Source: an uncultured Akkermansia sp.
GTDB lineage: Bacteria > Verrucomicrobiota > Verrucomicrobiia > Verrucomicrobiales > Akkermansiaceae
Reading direction: 5' to 3'
NCBI GenBank assembly: GCA_947589295.1
Contig: CANQBZ010000018.1
Coordinates: 1-45,157 of the forward strand
Length of the DNA stretch: 45,157 bases
The notes beneath the pieces were generated by a model that searched no databases, was not told the DNA's origin, and saw only the letters and a program-made list of their open reading frames with translations. A program made the position numbers and the translations under genes. Below, one piece after another: positions 28,704 to 43,700 of the stretch. Position 1 is the first letter of the stretch. Each line of letters starts with the position of its first letter.

Positions 28704-31700
28704 ATGAAACTCCATTTACCTACCGGTCTCCGCAAGGCTCTGTTGGCCTGCCTTGCAACCCTTCGCCGGACGCCGCGCGCTGCGGCGACCGTGGCATCCG
28801 GGACGGCTCTCTTGGGCGCCTTCTCCCTGCTGTGGAGCACGGCGACCCCTGCCCAGGCGGACGAAGAGCCCCCGCTGGCAGCTCCCTCAGGTGACGAGCT
28901 CGCGCTGGGGACGGAGAGTGAAGATGAAGAAGAACAAGACCCCCTCGCCGCCAACAGCGAGGAGGATATCCTGGTGCTTGCTGCCACGGAGGGTGTAATG
29001 CCCCTTGCCACCGGGGACGCCTTGACGTGGTCCGGTACTGCGGGAACAATTACTTTGGGTACTTCCACCAGCGCGAGCAGCGATAATGATGGTTGGGAGA
29101 CCTCTGAAGCTACGTCTGTCCAGGGGCGGGACGTTATCCTGCTGGGACAACCTGGCGAGGGTGACACGAATACGGTGACAGTCGATGGTCAAGGTAACGA
29201 GGTGTCCATGGGTTCCCTGAGTGTGGGTGGTGCCTCGGACGATACCACCAAGTACGTCTTCAAAGCCGGAAGTACGGGACAGACGCTCACCATCACCGGC
29301 GCTCTTACCTTCCGCGCAGGGGATGTCACTTTCGGCAGTGCGGAGGGTAACACGCTTTCTCTTTCTGCCGGGAGTATTGTAATCAGCAGTGGGAATGTAA
29401 CTTTCCAAGGCGCGGGAACTTTCGATGTAACGGGCACGTTGACTTTGGGCAGTGGCGCAGGGGTTGTTATTGGCGAAGATAGCATTCTGACCGTGGGCGG
29501 TCTTGCCGGGAATAGTGGGGGTGCGTATGGTACGATCACCGGTCAGGGCACGTTGAAGCTCACGGCGGCATCGGGGAGTTATGCAGGGAGCATTGGGTCG
29601 GATTTTGAGTTCGCGGGTACAGCATCGAACTCAACGTACATCCTCACGGGATCTTTCTCCGGTAGTCATTTGGCGGTTTCTCAGGGGAAATTGCAGTTGC
29701 AGATTGCCGGGAACGGCAACAGAGAGGTGGATTTGGGCGGAGTAATCCTCAATGTGAGAGCAGGATCTCTGGAATTCCTCAATGCGGTGGGTGTCACGGG
29801 AACGTCTACCAACGGCGGCACTCGCTACATCGTCGGCGGGTTGACAGGCAGCGGCACAGGACTTATTGGGGCGCCATCCGGTGTATTCACCACACTGGTC
29901 ATTGATTACAACGGAAGCGAAAAACTAAAGGCAGAGGTGAACTTGATAGGCCCTAGTAGCACCTACTACATGTCGCTCGAGAAGAAAGGAACGGGCACGC
30001 AGGAGATTGCTGGCATAAAAGATGGAACAAAGCTGTTCCATGTATTCAGTCTTGCCGTGACAGGTGGTACTCTGGAGACGACTGTCGAAACTTTGGAAAC
30101 ATGCGGAGTTGTCAAGGTAGGGAACGATGACGGAAACGAGAGCGGGGCCCATCTGATCGCGAAAAATTGGACAGCTAGCAATTACAATGGCGCCGGTTCA
30201 GCCATTACCGTTGGACAGGGCGGTACGATCGAGCTAAGTGGGGAATTGGCTAGTGCTGTCGCCATCACTGTCGGTGGAGAGGTGAGCGTAGGAGAAGCTC
30301 TTAAAGGGACCTCAACCTCAGGTTATACTGGCGCCATCGTTGTAAATGGTGGTACACTGAAAGTGGGAGAAGAGCATAAGGGTGAAGGTCAAACCGCTGG
30401 GCAGAGCTCTCTCAACGATGCGTGGGTGCACAGCCTTGCGGTCCATGGGGGGGAGGTCAATATTGCGGGCAGCTTGGTGGTGCAGCTCAATGGTGGCAAT
30501 GCGGCTATCACCGTGGATAATGGGGGGCAGTTGACCATTGGCGGGCAAATTGCTAATACGTATAACTACAACGACAAGACAGGCAATATCAATGTGGGGG
30601 CGATGGACAGCAAGGGTACTCTCAAGGCGGATATGATGGTGAATGCGGAGCACATCACCGTTCAGTATGCAGGGAGTTCAATGACTGCAATGAATGGGTT
30701 GAACGCCACCTTGCTCAGCGTGACCAGTGGCGGCACGGCAATGCTCACTGGGGCGCTGACGATTACGGAGGGTATTTCTGTGAGCGGCACGGACAGTAAG
30801 CTCGTGCTGGGCAGCTCTGTGACGGTAAACGGCGAGCAGACGTGGACGATCGGGGCAGGCTCGAAGCTGGAGATGACGGCGACAGGAGCTTCGCTGCAGG
30901 TGGCGAGCAGTGGGTATCTGAATTTGAAAATTGTCACGGATATCAGTGAAGGGTGCGGAAAGTTGAGCCTTTCGGGCGCTGCGATGGGTGCCTTAGCGAC
31001 GATGGGTGAGAACGTGAGGCTGACGCTGGGCGATTTTTCGCCAACGCAAAGTTGGGAGTGCTTGCTCTTTGACACCAGTGCAGATGGATGGACAGCAGAG
31101 ACTGCGCTTTCCATGCTGACCGCTCTTCTGGGAGTAGACTACGCTGGGCTTGAACACAATATCGTGGTTGATCAGAGTACTGGAAAGGTTTCTTACACCA
31201 TAGCCAATCCCAGAAACCTTACATGGAGCGGCTCCGAGGGAGGAGGTACGTGGTCAAACGCAACGAATCCAGATTACCAGAGCAATAAACCTTGGAAGGT
31301 AGGCGATGATTATGTTGGCTTCGCCTCTTACGATCACGCCTTTTTCATCGGGGGACAGGGAGAGGGCGCCATTACCGTTGATGGTTACATCCTTGTCGGG
31401 TCGATGAACGTTTCCGGTGGGACGGCGTGGAGCTTCAGAGGGAGTGATGCGACACAGGACACGGTTCTGCTGCACGGCGGGCTGCACCTCACTCAACTCG
31501 GCACGCAGGTCAGCTTCGGTGGGAACTTGGCAGTAACGCTCGGGGAGATAACCTTTGCGAATGGGGAAGGTGGCAGCGGCGAGTCGAAAGTGACCTTTGA
31601 CGGCACGCAGGCCAAGCTTGAGGGTGAGATATTTTCTGTAAGCGGAGCCGGTACGGTCGAATTCACCAATTCTGCGAGCCTGAGCTTCGGATCGAATGTA

Positions 31701-34700
31701 GCCTATGGACTGGCAATTGGGAATGGCACGGACAAAACGATCTTCCGGTACACCGGATCAGGCGCGCTGACGCTGAACAGTCTTGAAGTGCAGGGTGGCA
31801 GTGAGATTACGATTGCAAATGGCGGCGCTTTCCGGTTGAATTCCGGGATGACGCTGTCGGGCGGCGCCAAGGTCACTCTGGGCGGGGGAACGGATGGGTT
31901 TGGCTCCGCTGTGGGCGGCGTTGTCGTGATCGAGGGAAATGGCACCGTGTTGACGTACGCTGAGGGAAGCTACGGATTCCAACAGCAGGCTGGCACAACC
32001 GTCCGCTCCGGCGCTACCTTGATTGTGGCAAACTCGGGCAACAAAAACTTCGGCCCAAGCACAAACGGTATTCAGATTGACGAAGGCGGCGTGGTAGAAC
32101 TTAGAGATTTCGGCAGTCTGACGAATTTTTGGGCTCACGGGAACGGAACGCTGAAATTAGCTGTCGGAACTGCCTTGGGTGGACTGGGAGGTACGAATTT
32201 CAAACTCATCAGTGATGGAAATTTGGCGCATTTGGTTCTGTGTGACGGAACTGCCCTGGTAATAGGGAGTAGCAACGACAGCAATTATACACGTGCAAGG
32301 GAATACGTTGTCGAGAACGGCGCTGCTTTGGCCTTTGGAGCCGATGTGATGAATCCCTCTGGCACTACCATTACCGTGCATATAGCGGGTGATGGCAGGC
32401 AAAAACGCCAGGGAGAGATAGATCATCCATCCACGACGGCTTCCTATGCCGCCTTGGGCTTGTATAATTACAGCTCCTGGACTTCCCATGGTGATCGCCA
32501 TGCCATCTGCAGCCTCAACGTCGTCCTGGATGCCAATGCGAGTCTGGGCGTGGGGAACAACAACGCCGATACCGGTAAGATTTACGTTGAGATGCAGGGC
32601 AGCATTGACTTTGCAAGGCATACGCTCGCGAAGGTGGGCTATGGGAATTTGCTTTTGAATGGCGCGTTCTCTGCTAGTGGAGAGAGCGGCGTTATCAACG
32701 TTGAAAACGGGAGTATCACCTTGGCCTATACGCAGAACGCCACTGCCCTGCAGAACATTGACATCAACCTCTGCGGCTCCATCGTGGGCGAAACTGCTGT
32801 TTCCGGGGCCTTGGATGTAAATGAAAGCGCCGCCATCGGCGCGCTGTATGGCAGCGGCTCTGTAACGATTGCAGACGGCAAGACTCTCACGCTTTCGAAT
32901 GGCAGCGCTGATCAATCATTCACGGGCACGCTCTCCGGCTCCGGCACACTGCAGGTGCAGGGCGGCGCCCTCACCCTGGGAACGGGCTTCAACGTTGGAA
33001 ACGCCACGCCGCACATCATGGTGAGCGACGGTGGCACGTTGACCTTGGGTTATGAGAATGGACAGACAGGCGGTCTCCTCACCATGAACGGAGGCGCTTT
33101 GAATGTCGGCACGACGGCGACAGATGTCTACACCTTCGCAGGGCTCTCCGGCAGCGGTGGCGCCTTCTCCGGCAACGGCAAGTTGGTGCTGAATGTTGGC
33201 AGTGGAGAACAAGAGTTTGAGGGAGCTATCCAATCAAACTACTCCCTTTTGCTTGAGAAGAGTGGGGCGGGCACGCAGAAGGTGAACGGAACTGGAGACA
33301 GTAACTTGAAGGAACTTACGGTGAGCGGCGGCGTGTTGGAGTTTGCCGGGAACTTGACTGAATCCAATGCTGCTGATACTTATGGCGTAACGGTGAATAA
33401 TGGGGGAACTTTGAAGGTAGGGAATGACACAGCTTCGAAAAATTTGCTGACAAACAGAAGCGTGCAAGTGACTGGTACGGGAAGTACTTTATTTGTCACC
33501 GGTAATCTTACGTTAAATAATTGGACAGATTTCACGGTGACGGGGGGAGGTAGCGCGACTGTGCAGGGAGCATTGGGAGGAAACAAGAGTGGCAGTGGCG
33601 CCGCTCTCGTTGGTCAGGGTCAAACTGGACAGGTGACGGTAGGCGGACACAGTGAGACAAACTCCATCGGTGCTTTAACACTCGGTAAGGAGGGAGAAGG
33701 CACGCCACAGACACAACGCGTTGGCGGGTTGACGGTGGCAGGAGCGGTAGAAGGACAGACTTCCAGCCTGACGGTGTATGGAAACGTTGATGTGTATGGA
33801 TATTCGAGTCGGGAAGTCTCAAGTGGCAATCATACACTGGAATATGGCATGCAGGTGATTTGGGGGGCCACGGGTACTATCAGCGGTGCGCTGACGGTGG
33901 GCAAGGGCTTTGAAAGCGGACTTGCCCTAGGTGGTGCGGAGGAGGGCAACACGGGCACGCTGACGGTGGGAGGTCTGTTGACGGCGCATCATCTTGCGTT
34001 GGCTGGCAACGGAAGCAAACTTACGGCCAACGGCGGGTTGACGGTGACGGATGCTGTGAACGTCACTGGGGGGACATTGGAGTTGGGAGGGACGGTGTCG
34101 GCGGGATCGTTGACGGTGATCAACGGCACTGTGAAGGCGTTGAGCGGCATGACCGCCACGCGCGGACAAACCTGGACTCTCGATGCAGGCGGCGTGCTGG
34201 AGGTCGGGGACGATACGACACTGGCTCTGTCGGAAGGAGCGGCAGAATGGACGCTGGATATCCAAGTGAGCGAGAGCAATGCCCAAGGCGGGCAGTTGAA
34301 ACTGACGAATGATGGTTTGACCGTGCTCTCGGAGCTCAGTGGGTTGAAACTCACCCTGACCGGTCTGACGGAACAGGAGGGAAATTGGACGTACCAGTTG
34401 TTTGATGTGTCTGCCATGTCAGGCGGGGATAAGGGGAGTATGCTCACCCAATTTGTGAGGGAGGTGTTGCAGGACTATTCTGCTCGCGGTCTCAGTGTGA
34501 ACGATCAAGGACTACTCACGTACAACAGTGCACTGGCTGGGGTGCACGATCTGACATGGGGGAATGGAGAGGGGCCGTGGCAGTCGGGAGGCGGGGGATG
34601 GAACGATAGCTCCTTGGGAGGCGGAGATGGCGTTTTCGAAAACGGCGACAACGTCACCTTCACCAGTACCGATGACGACATGCATACTGTGGGGATTGTA

Positions 34701-37700
34701 GGCGCGGTGGATCCGGGGAACATGCAAGTGACAGACGGCACGTGGACTTTCTCCGGAGGGGACTTGAGCGTCACAGGTTCTCTGACGATCGGAACTAACG
34801 ACTCCGGCGCAAATGTCACTTTCTCCGGCACGGGGGCCCTTGCGTTTAACAGTGGTGTGACAGTGAAACGACAGTCGAGCATGACGCTTGATAAGACCGG
34901 AAATGTGAATTTAGGGAACGTGACCGTGGAAGCCGCAGGCGAGTTTGTCACGGCGAATCATGATACTTTCTGCAATTATACGACCGACTGGGGCGCTGTG
35001 TCCGGGCCGGGAAGCATTGTGTTACGGGATTTGGGAGGCTCTTTCTCAACAACCGGAGCTTATACTGCCGGGAGCAGAGAGAACGACGGCACGAAAGGGC
35101 TCTACGGCATGCTCAGTGGCAGCACGGGGATCGGCAGCATTGTTTTGCGCGGCAACAGCGTCATGGCTACGTGCAATTCTGATGCGGGTTCCGTGTTTGG
35201 CAAGGTGACGGATTCCGTGGTGGTGGAAGATGGTGCGAGCTTGTGGTTATACCGGGTGGATAACCCCCTCGGCGATCGCGAAAAGGACGAGCATATTCGC
35301 ACCCTCTACCTGTGTGGGGACGGTGGAGAGAACCACGCAGCTGCCTTGCGTTCCCAGAGTATAAACCATAGCATTGCTTGGGACGTGTCATTGGCAAAGA
35401 GCACAGATGGCGCCACAATCCAAACGGACAACAATCTCACTCTTTCGGGAGGCTTGACCTTGGGTGGCAAGACGTTGACCAAGACCGGAGGTTCCAGCCT
35501 GACGTTGAGTGGGACGGTCAGCGGTTCCGGCATGATTGTCGTGAGTGGGGGCACGCTCAATTTGGCGAAGGGGATAGACGCTTCCGGCGTGGCGATTAAC
35601 CTTGATAATGCAAACGCTGGAATCAACACTACAGACGGCAGTGGCGATCGTGTCACCATCGCAGGAATCACCGGAACGCAGGCGGCCAACATACAAGGCA
35701 CGTGGACGATTGACACCGCTGGGCAGACGTACGAGTTCAGCGAAACAGTGAAGAGGAATGTTGGAGGTAACGAGGCGCGGTGGGGCGTCAATCTGACCAA
35801 GAAAGGAGCGGGAACGCAGAAGTTTGGCGCTGCGGAGTCTATATACAGCCTGATCGTGGAAGAGGGGACTGTTGAGATAGGTCGGTGGCACATAGGGGAA
35901 GGAGCGGGGTGGGCCAGTACTATCGTTATCGGCCGCGTTGAGACGGATGGTGATGGGGGCACGTATAAAGCGGCCACGTTGCTGCTCTCGGGAACTTCAG
36001 GGGCAAATAAAATTAAGTCCGCTGGCGGTGCTCTGTCTCTCACGGTGAACAAAGGCGGAACGCTGGAGTCCAAGGGCGACTTGAGCTTAGAAAACTCTGG
36101 GCTGAGCGGGACTTCTGTGGGTGCGGTGAGCGTTCATGGCGGCAATTTGGTGGTGGATGGGCTGTTTTCCGTGGCAGGAACCGCCGCCATCACGATAGAT
36201 AAAGGCGGCTCCGCCACGCTGAGCGGAGGACTAACAGCCTCTTCTGTGGCTCTGTCGCAGGGAAGCCTGACGCTGGGCGGGGCATTGAACGTAGCGAATG
36301 GGGTGACGGCAAGCGGCGGCACACTGAAGCTGGGTACGGCGAACGTGGCGGAGAGCCTGGCGATCTCGCTGAGCGGCAGCGCGGTTCTCGAGATGACGGA
36401 GGGGACTCTGACCATAGGTGCGGGAAAGACACTGACACTGACGATCGATGTGGCGAGCGCCACGGAAGGCGGCAAACTGCGGCTCACGGACACCGTCATG
36501 AATGCGTTGCTGGATTTGAACGACCAGATCAATTTCAGCATCACGGGTGCACATATTGGAGCCAACTGGGAGTACCAGCTCTTCGACGTGGACGAACTGA
36601 GCGGTACGTGGTCACATACCGTCGCGGAGTCTTTCCTGAAGGGGCTTCTTAATCCGGGTGAAGGAGCCAGCCTGACTGTGGATGAGCAAGGCACGGTGCG
36701 CTATGCTCTCTACGCTGCAAGCCGCGACCTCACATGGACCGGCAGTGACACAAGCCATGTGTGGGACACGTCTGCAGCCAACTGGCAGGCGGGAGGGCAA
36801 ACGGGGCAGACCTTCGGAGAGCACGATTCCGTTACATTCGACAACACCGCAACTGCGAAGAACGTGACAGTTTCCGGCGCCTTAACGCCCGGAGATATCC
36901 ACGTGACAGGCAACAGCACGTACACCTTCACCGGGCAGAACTCAGCATCCATCGCAGCATCCGGGAACTTGTATGTGGATGCTGGTTCGTCGGCAAGCTT
37001 CAGCGGTTTGAGTTTGTTCAGCGTAGTCGGCGGCGAGATAACCGGCTCTCTCAAGCTTGAGAGTACGGTGACCGGCACAAAGAGTCTGGGCAGCATGACC
37101 GTGGGTAGTAACGGCACCATCACCATCACGGACGGCACGGCAAGCAACTGGACCAGGACCGCACTCTCCGGGGATGGCGCCGTGGTGCTGGATGCGAGTG
37201 ATATTGACGGTGATACCGTGACTGTCAATAATAACAACAATCTCTTTGCTGCCCTCTTCGCTGCGGGCGATGCCAATATCCAGCGCGATGCCACCCACCC
37301 GGGCATCGGCCGGTTTGAGGTGGCGAGCGGTACGACGCTAGATCTGAATAACAACGGCATCGGCAAAGGACTGAGTCTCATTCAAACGCTCACCGTGAAG
37401 GAAGGTGCAACTCTGCAATTGAGCGCCAACGTGTTTGATAACTCTTCAAAGCAAGGCAACTACTCAAAAGTTGGCACCATCGAACTGGCAGGCAGTGGAG
37501 CGACAGGCAGTTCTGGCGCGCTGACAAACGGCTCGACGAACGTATGGGTGAAGTGGAACGTGAGTCTGACCAACGATGCAACTCTCCATACTGATGTTCA
37601 CGGTACCGGGGGCGAAGACTATTTCTCTTTCGATGGAGGAGCGGGCGCCGGTAACACGCCGGTGAAACTATCGCTCAATGGACACACGCTGACCTTTGCC

Positions 37701-40700
37701 GTCGGAGTGAGTGGGGGAAAATTCCGATTTACCGCTGGGTATGGGGTGGAAGAAGGAGAGGCGGGTACCGGCATTTTCCTCCTGAACGATGGAGCCAAAC
37801 TGTACATGGATACGGATGCTGGCAGTACTTTTGCCAATGTGGGAATGCAGTTGCAAGGAAATTCAACGCTCCAAGTGAATCAAAACGCCACCTTCCACTA
37901 TTTGGAAGATGCGAATGTCTTGGGGGAGAGTGTGACAGCTGCCCAAGTCACGGGTGGTGGTACGCTCACCCTGAACTACGATACGGAGACGGCTCATGCC
38001 GATGGTCGAAGCTTCTCCGGAACGATTAACATGACCGGCGCCCTCATCAAGAGGGGTACGGGCACGCAGAAGGTGACTGGGGCCGGAGACAGCCAAGTGA
38101 AGAAACTCACGGTGAGCGGCGGCGTGTTGGAGTTTGCCGGAAGGTTGTCAGTAGCAGGCACAAGTGCTTCGGATATCAGTACCGCTGGCGTAACCGTGAG
38201 CGGTGGTGGTACTCTGAGCATCGGAGAAAAGGGTGCGAAAGATTTGTCCATGAATTATTACAGCCTGGAGGTGACCGGCGCCGGGAGTTCTTTATCCGTC
38301 ATTGGAAATCTCCAGATGAATTCATGGGGGAACCTGACGGTGAAGGATGGGGGAGAGGTGACGGTCAAAGGTCGTCTGTATGGCAACAAGAGAGCCAATT
38401 CAGGTAATCAATATACATACGGAGTGGGGCAGGTGACAGTAGGAGGCCACAGTGAGGGGAAAGGTTCTATTGGCAGCCTGACGCTTGGCACGGAGGGAGG
38501 GAGTCAGACTAGTTATGCCAACGGACTGACAGTGATGGGGTCCGACGGTGGGCAGGTTTCCAAGTTGACGGTGAATGGAAATCTCATGGTGTATGGAGGA
38601 TCGCGCACAGAAGTTTCATCCGGCAATTATACCTTAGAATACGGTATGCAGGTGGGCTGGGGCGCCACAGGTGACATCAGCGGTACACTAACGGTGGGGG
38701 ATAGTGTTTGTCTGAGCGGGCTTGCCCTAGGTGGTGAAGGGGATGGCAACACGGGCACGCTGGCGGTGGAGGGACTGTTGACGGCGCATCACCTTGCGTT
38801 GGCTGGCAACGGAAGCAAACTTACGGCCAACGGCGGGTTGACGGTGACGGATGCTGTGAACGTCACTGGGGGGACATTGGAGTTGGGAGGGACGGTGTCG
38901 GCGGGATCGTTGACGGTGATCAACGGCACTGTGAAGGCGTTGAGCGGCATGACCGCCACGCGCGGACAAACCTGGACTCTCGATGCAGGCGGCGTGCTGG
39001 AGGTCGGGGACGATACGACACTGGCTCTGTCGGAAGGAGCGGCAGAATGGACGCTGGATATCCAAGTGAGCGAGAGCAATGCCCAAGGCGGGCAGTTGAA
39101 ACTGACGGATGATGGTTTGACCGCGCTCTCGGAGCTCAGTGGGTTGAGACTCACCCTCACCGGACTGGAGACCCAAGAGGACGGTTGGACGTACTGGTTG
39201 TTCGATGTAACTGGCATGACGGAGGAAGGAAAGGGCAAACTTACTGAATTTGTGAAGCAGGTGTTGCAGGACTATTCTGCTCGAGGTCTCAGTGTGAACG
39301 ATCAAGGAGTACTCACGTACAACAGTGCGCTGGCTGGGGTGCACGATCTGACATGGGGGAACGGAGAGGGGACGTGGCAGTCGGGAGGCGAGGGATGGAA
39401 CGATAGCTCATTGGGAGGCGGAGTCGGAGTGGGCGTTTTCGAAAATGGCGATAACGTCACCTTCACCAGTACCGATGACGACACGCACACTGTGGAGATT
39501 GTCGGTGCGGTGGATCCGGGGAACATGCAAGTGACGGACGGTACGTGGATTTTCTCGGGGGGGAATTTGATCGTCACAAGATCTCTGACGATCGGAACTG
39601 ACGATTCCGGCGCAAATGTCACTTTCTCCGGCGAGGGAGATGTGGTCTGGCAAGAGGGAACAACCCTCACCATTGGAGGAAACAATGGTGAGGCTACAGA
39701 ACTCCACTTGGCCAAGAGCGGCAGCCTTACTGGCGGAGATGCTGTCATCAAGGGAGGGGCGACGCTGTTCTTGGAAATGGGTGGCGACACGAGCCGCAAC
39801 TTGGCTGGGACCTTCACCGTTGAGGAGGACGGCACGTTTGTGGTGAAAGGATACGAGAATTACGTGCACCTGCCCTCCTCCTCCTCAAACACCTTCAAGG
39901 TGCAGGGAGAGGGTACGCTCAAATTGGTGGATATAGGCGGCAACCAGAATGCGAACGATAATAACAACACGACAGCTGCCACCACGTATGGCAATAGTAA
40001 TGGATCGCAAGGGTTGTACGCTCTTCTGCAAAATGGTACGGGTATCAGCTCGCTCGTGTTGAGCGGGGACACGTTTATCAAGACGGGTTCTGGCTCAGAT
40101 GCAACCAATGTAGCGGCAAAGATCAAAGATTCGATTGTGATTGAAGATGGTGCAAGTCTTTTGCTGACTAACTGGAATGGCACCATGCTGAGCGCGAATG
40201 CGACAAAGGATGATGGTACCAAGAAAACGCTCTATTTGTCCGGTTCAGGCGACAGCGGCGTTGCGGAGAAAGAGACAAAAACCCATGAATATGCGCTGGG
40301 TTACGGGTATGGAGGTGGTACGGAGGGAAGTAATACCGTAGCGTGGGATGTTTCTCTGGAGAAGTCGACCTCAGGAGCTACGATAGATGTGAATTCAGGG
40401 AAAACTCTCACCATCTCTGGGGCCCTGAATTTGGCAGGACAGACGCTCACCAAGGCAGGTTCTGGCACATTGACCCTCACCGGAGCCGTTGGACTTGGGA
40501 ACCCTGGTGCGAATTCAGGTGTTATCGTGCAAGCGGGAACGTTAACCATCTCTGGGGCTCTGAACTTGGCAGGACAGACGCTCACCAAGGCAGGTTCTGG
40601 CACATTGCAACTCACCGGAACCGTTGAACTTGGGAACCTTGGTGCGAATCCAGGTGTTATTGTGCGAGCGGGAACGTTACAGATTCAGGGTGGTACAGTG

Positions 40701-43700
40701 ATAAAGGGACTCGTGATCAAGCTTGAATCAGGAGACGGCGGACTCAATACCGATACCAGCAACAATCCCGTCACTATCGCAGGAATCACCGGAACGCAGG
40801 CGGCCAACATGCAAGGCACGTGGACGATTGACACGGCCGGCAAGTCGTACGAGTTCAGCGGAACAGTAAAGCGGGATGCAACAAGAGACAATGACAAGAG
40901 GTGGGGCGTCAATCTGACCAAGAAGGGGGAGGGCGCCCAGAAGTTTGGCGCTGCGGAGTCTATATACGGTTTGACCGTGGAAGAAGGAACTCTCGAGATA
41001 GGTCGGTGGTACAAAGATGATGGCAATCAAGGGCAGGCGGGGTGGGCCAATAGTATCGTCATTGGCGGCATTGCGGCGGATGAGGAGGGTGCGTACAAAG
41101 TGGCCAAGTTGCTACTCTCGGGAAGCTTGGAGAATAAAATCAAGAATGCTTACGATGCTTTGTCTCTCAGGGTGAACGAGGGTGGAACGCTGGAGTCCAA
41201 GGGAGACCTGAGTTTGGAAGGTAGCGTGGGTACAGTGAGCGTTCACGGTGGCGAGTTGTCGGTGGAGGGAGAGTTTTCCGTGAACGGCGGCGCGGCCATC
41301 ACGGTGAATGAAGGAGGCAAAATTCAGGTGGAGCAATTGACGGCGGGCGGAGCAACGGTGACATTGAGTGGCAGTGCAGAGGACAAACAAGGCAAGCTTG
41401 TGCTTGCAGAGGGGGAGAGCCAGGTAAGAGGCCTGCTTGTTGGCGCGCACGGCGCCCTGGAGCTGCAAGAGGGGGTCACCCTGACCGCTTCGACTCTAGC
41501 AGGTGTTGAGGGGCAATACGGCTCCATCACTGGCCCCGGCACCTTGAAACTCACGGCGGCAAGCGGCAGTTATGGGGGGAGTGTAGGCAGCAATTTCACG
41601 TACGATGCGGCGGGAGGGGAGTACACTTTGGGGAGCTTCAGTGGCAGTGCATTGACGGTGGCGCAGGGGCATTTGATCTTGGAGAGCGTGCTGAGCGATG
41701 GGAGCAACGTGACGCTGGAACATGGAGCTGAATTGAGCTTGGCGAGTGGTGGCAATGCCGTAGGGGGACTGACAGTGACGGATTCCGGAACACTGCATAT
41801 GGCGGGCGGGACTTTGATTGCGGCGTTGAGCGGTAGCGGCACCTTGCATGTGACAGGAGATTTCTTGGCGGAAGACGGTACAGCGACGCTTTCGGTGTCC
41901 GGTGATACTGGAACAAATGTGGTGGTGGATCTGGGAGATAATATCACGATATCAAGTACGGGGGAGACAACGTTGAAGAGCGTGACCGGCAGTGGCAGCA
42001 TTTCGGGCAACCTCACCCTGAGCGGTACGGAGGCGGACGCTGCCAAGGCTTTCGCGGGCACGGTGGATAGCGCTTCCCAGGTGACAGTGAGCGGCGGGAG
42101 CTGGACGCTGGGCGGCGGTGCGCAGTTGGCCGGAGCGGTGACGGTAAACAGCGGAGCCAGCCTGGCTCTGGTGAAGGGCGACACGGTGGAGCTGCAGCAC
42201 ACGCTGACGCTGAATGGAGGGCTTACGGCTGTGGGAGGTGACGCGAACGCCAAAGCTACGTTGAGCATCTCCATGGCTTCGTCGGATGAGGTCGCTGCAA
42301 TCCAGCTGGGCGGCACAGTGAATGGCAACTTGTTTGAGGGCATCACCCTGACCCTCACCGAGGAAGCAAGTGGACTGAGTGGTTTTACCGATGATAATTT
42401 CAACGCATGGAGCTACCATCTCTTCGATTTGCCGACCAGTTGGGTCGATGACTACAGCTTGACTGATTTCAAGGCAGATGTGGTGGGGGCGCTGGATGCG
42501 TCTCTTCTCAGCGGTCATTCTGGTTGGAAGTTTGTTCTGGACGACCAGGGATACTTGAGGATTGAGTTAGCCGGTACGCTCGTGTGGAATGTAGGAGGCG
42601 CCAATGATACGTGGTCGACGACAGATGCGAACTGGGGAACCGGGGACCACGTGCCGTGGGAGGATGACGAGGCGGCATTATTTGATGATGCCGAAGGCGA
42701 GGCTATCACGCTCAGCGGGGAGTTGAGGGCAAGCGGGGTGACAGTCAAGCATGGAACGCAGTGGAGTTTCACGGCGCAGGATGGAGGCTCGCTGGAGGTG
42801 GCCGGCGATCTGACGGTGGCGGATGGAGCCGCCCTGACCGTGGGAGCTGGCACGCCCATCACGGTGGGTGGTAACATCGCCTTGGCCGGTTCACTGACAC
42901 TGGCGTCTGACATCACCTTTGGCGGCGGCATCACCGGTTCCGGTCCCATTGCTCGCGACGCAAGCGCCAGCGACCGTACGGTCTATGTTCTCTGGTCGCC
43001 GGGCGCCGACTCGACATGGACAGACTTCACCGGTAAGTACGGTGCGGATGCCTTGGGAACTGGCGTTGGCTACGGTGTCCAACTCAGCGGCGGTAGTCTC
43101 ACCATCTCCGGCGCCGCCACTTTCAACCACGATTGGAAAGTGTCGGGCTCCGGAACCTTGACTTTTGGACAGGGCGTCTCTGTTGCTTCGGGCGCTAATC
43201 ACTCGATCATCGTGGAGGACGCTTCCATGGTCGTGACCGGAAATTTGGAGGCGGGAGGCGTCAGCAGCAGTATTACTGTTGACGGCGGCTCATTAACGGT
43301 GACGGGGAATTTACAGCAGGCCAACGGCGCTTCTACAGGGTCATTGACTGTACTCAATGGGGGTCGAGTGACTCTCGGGACTGAGACTGGGAGCAGTCAC
43401 TATGCATACGTGACAGGGATCACCGTAGGAGCTGAAGGAGACAGTGCGGCAAGTACGGTTACGATTCACGGCGATGTGGCGAATGGTACAGGAACCGTGG
43501 TTGTGAGCGATGGAGGCGTGTTGGAGATTGACGGACGATTGGCGAATAGTAGTCAATACAATGCCGCCACGGGAGCAATCACCATCGGTAACACGACGAG
43601 CTCCGGCACGATGTCAGTGGGAGGGGCGGTTCTTACCAGCGGCGTGACCATCCAGGGCGAAGGGAGCAGCCTGACGCTGAAGAATGCAGAAACCGCGCAG

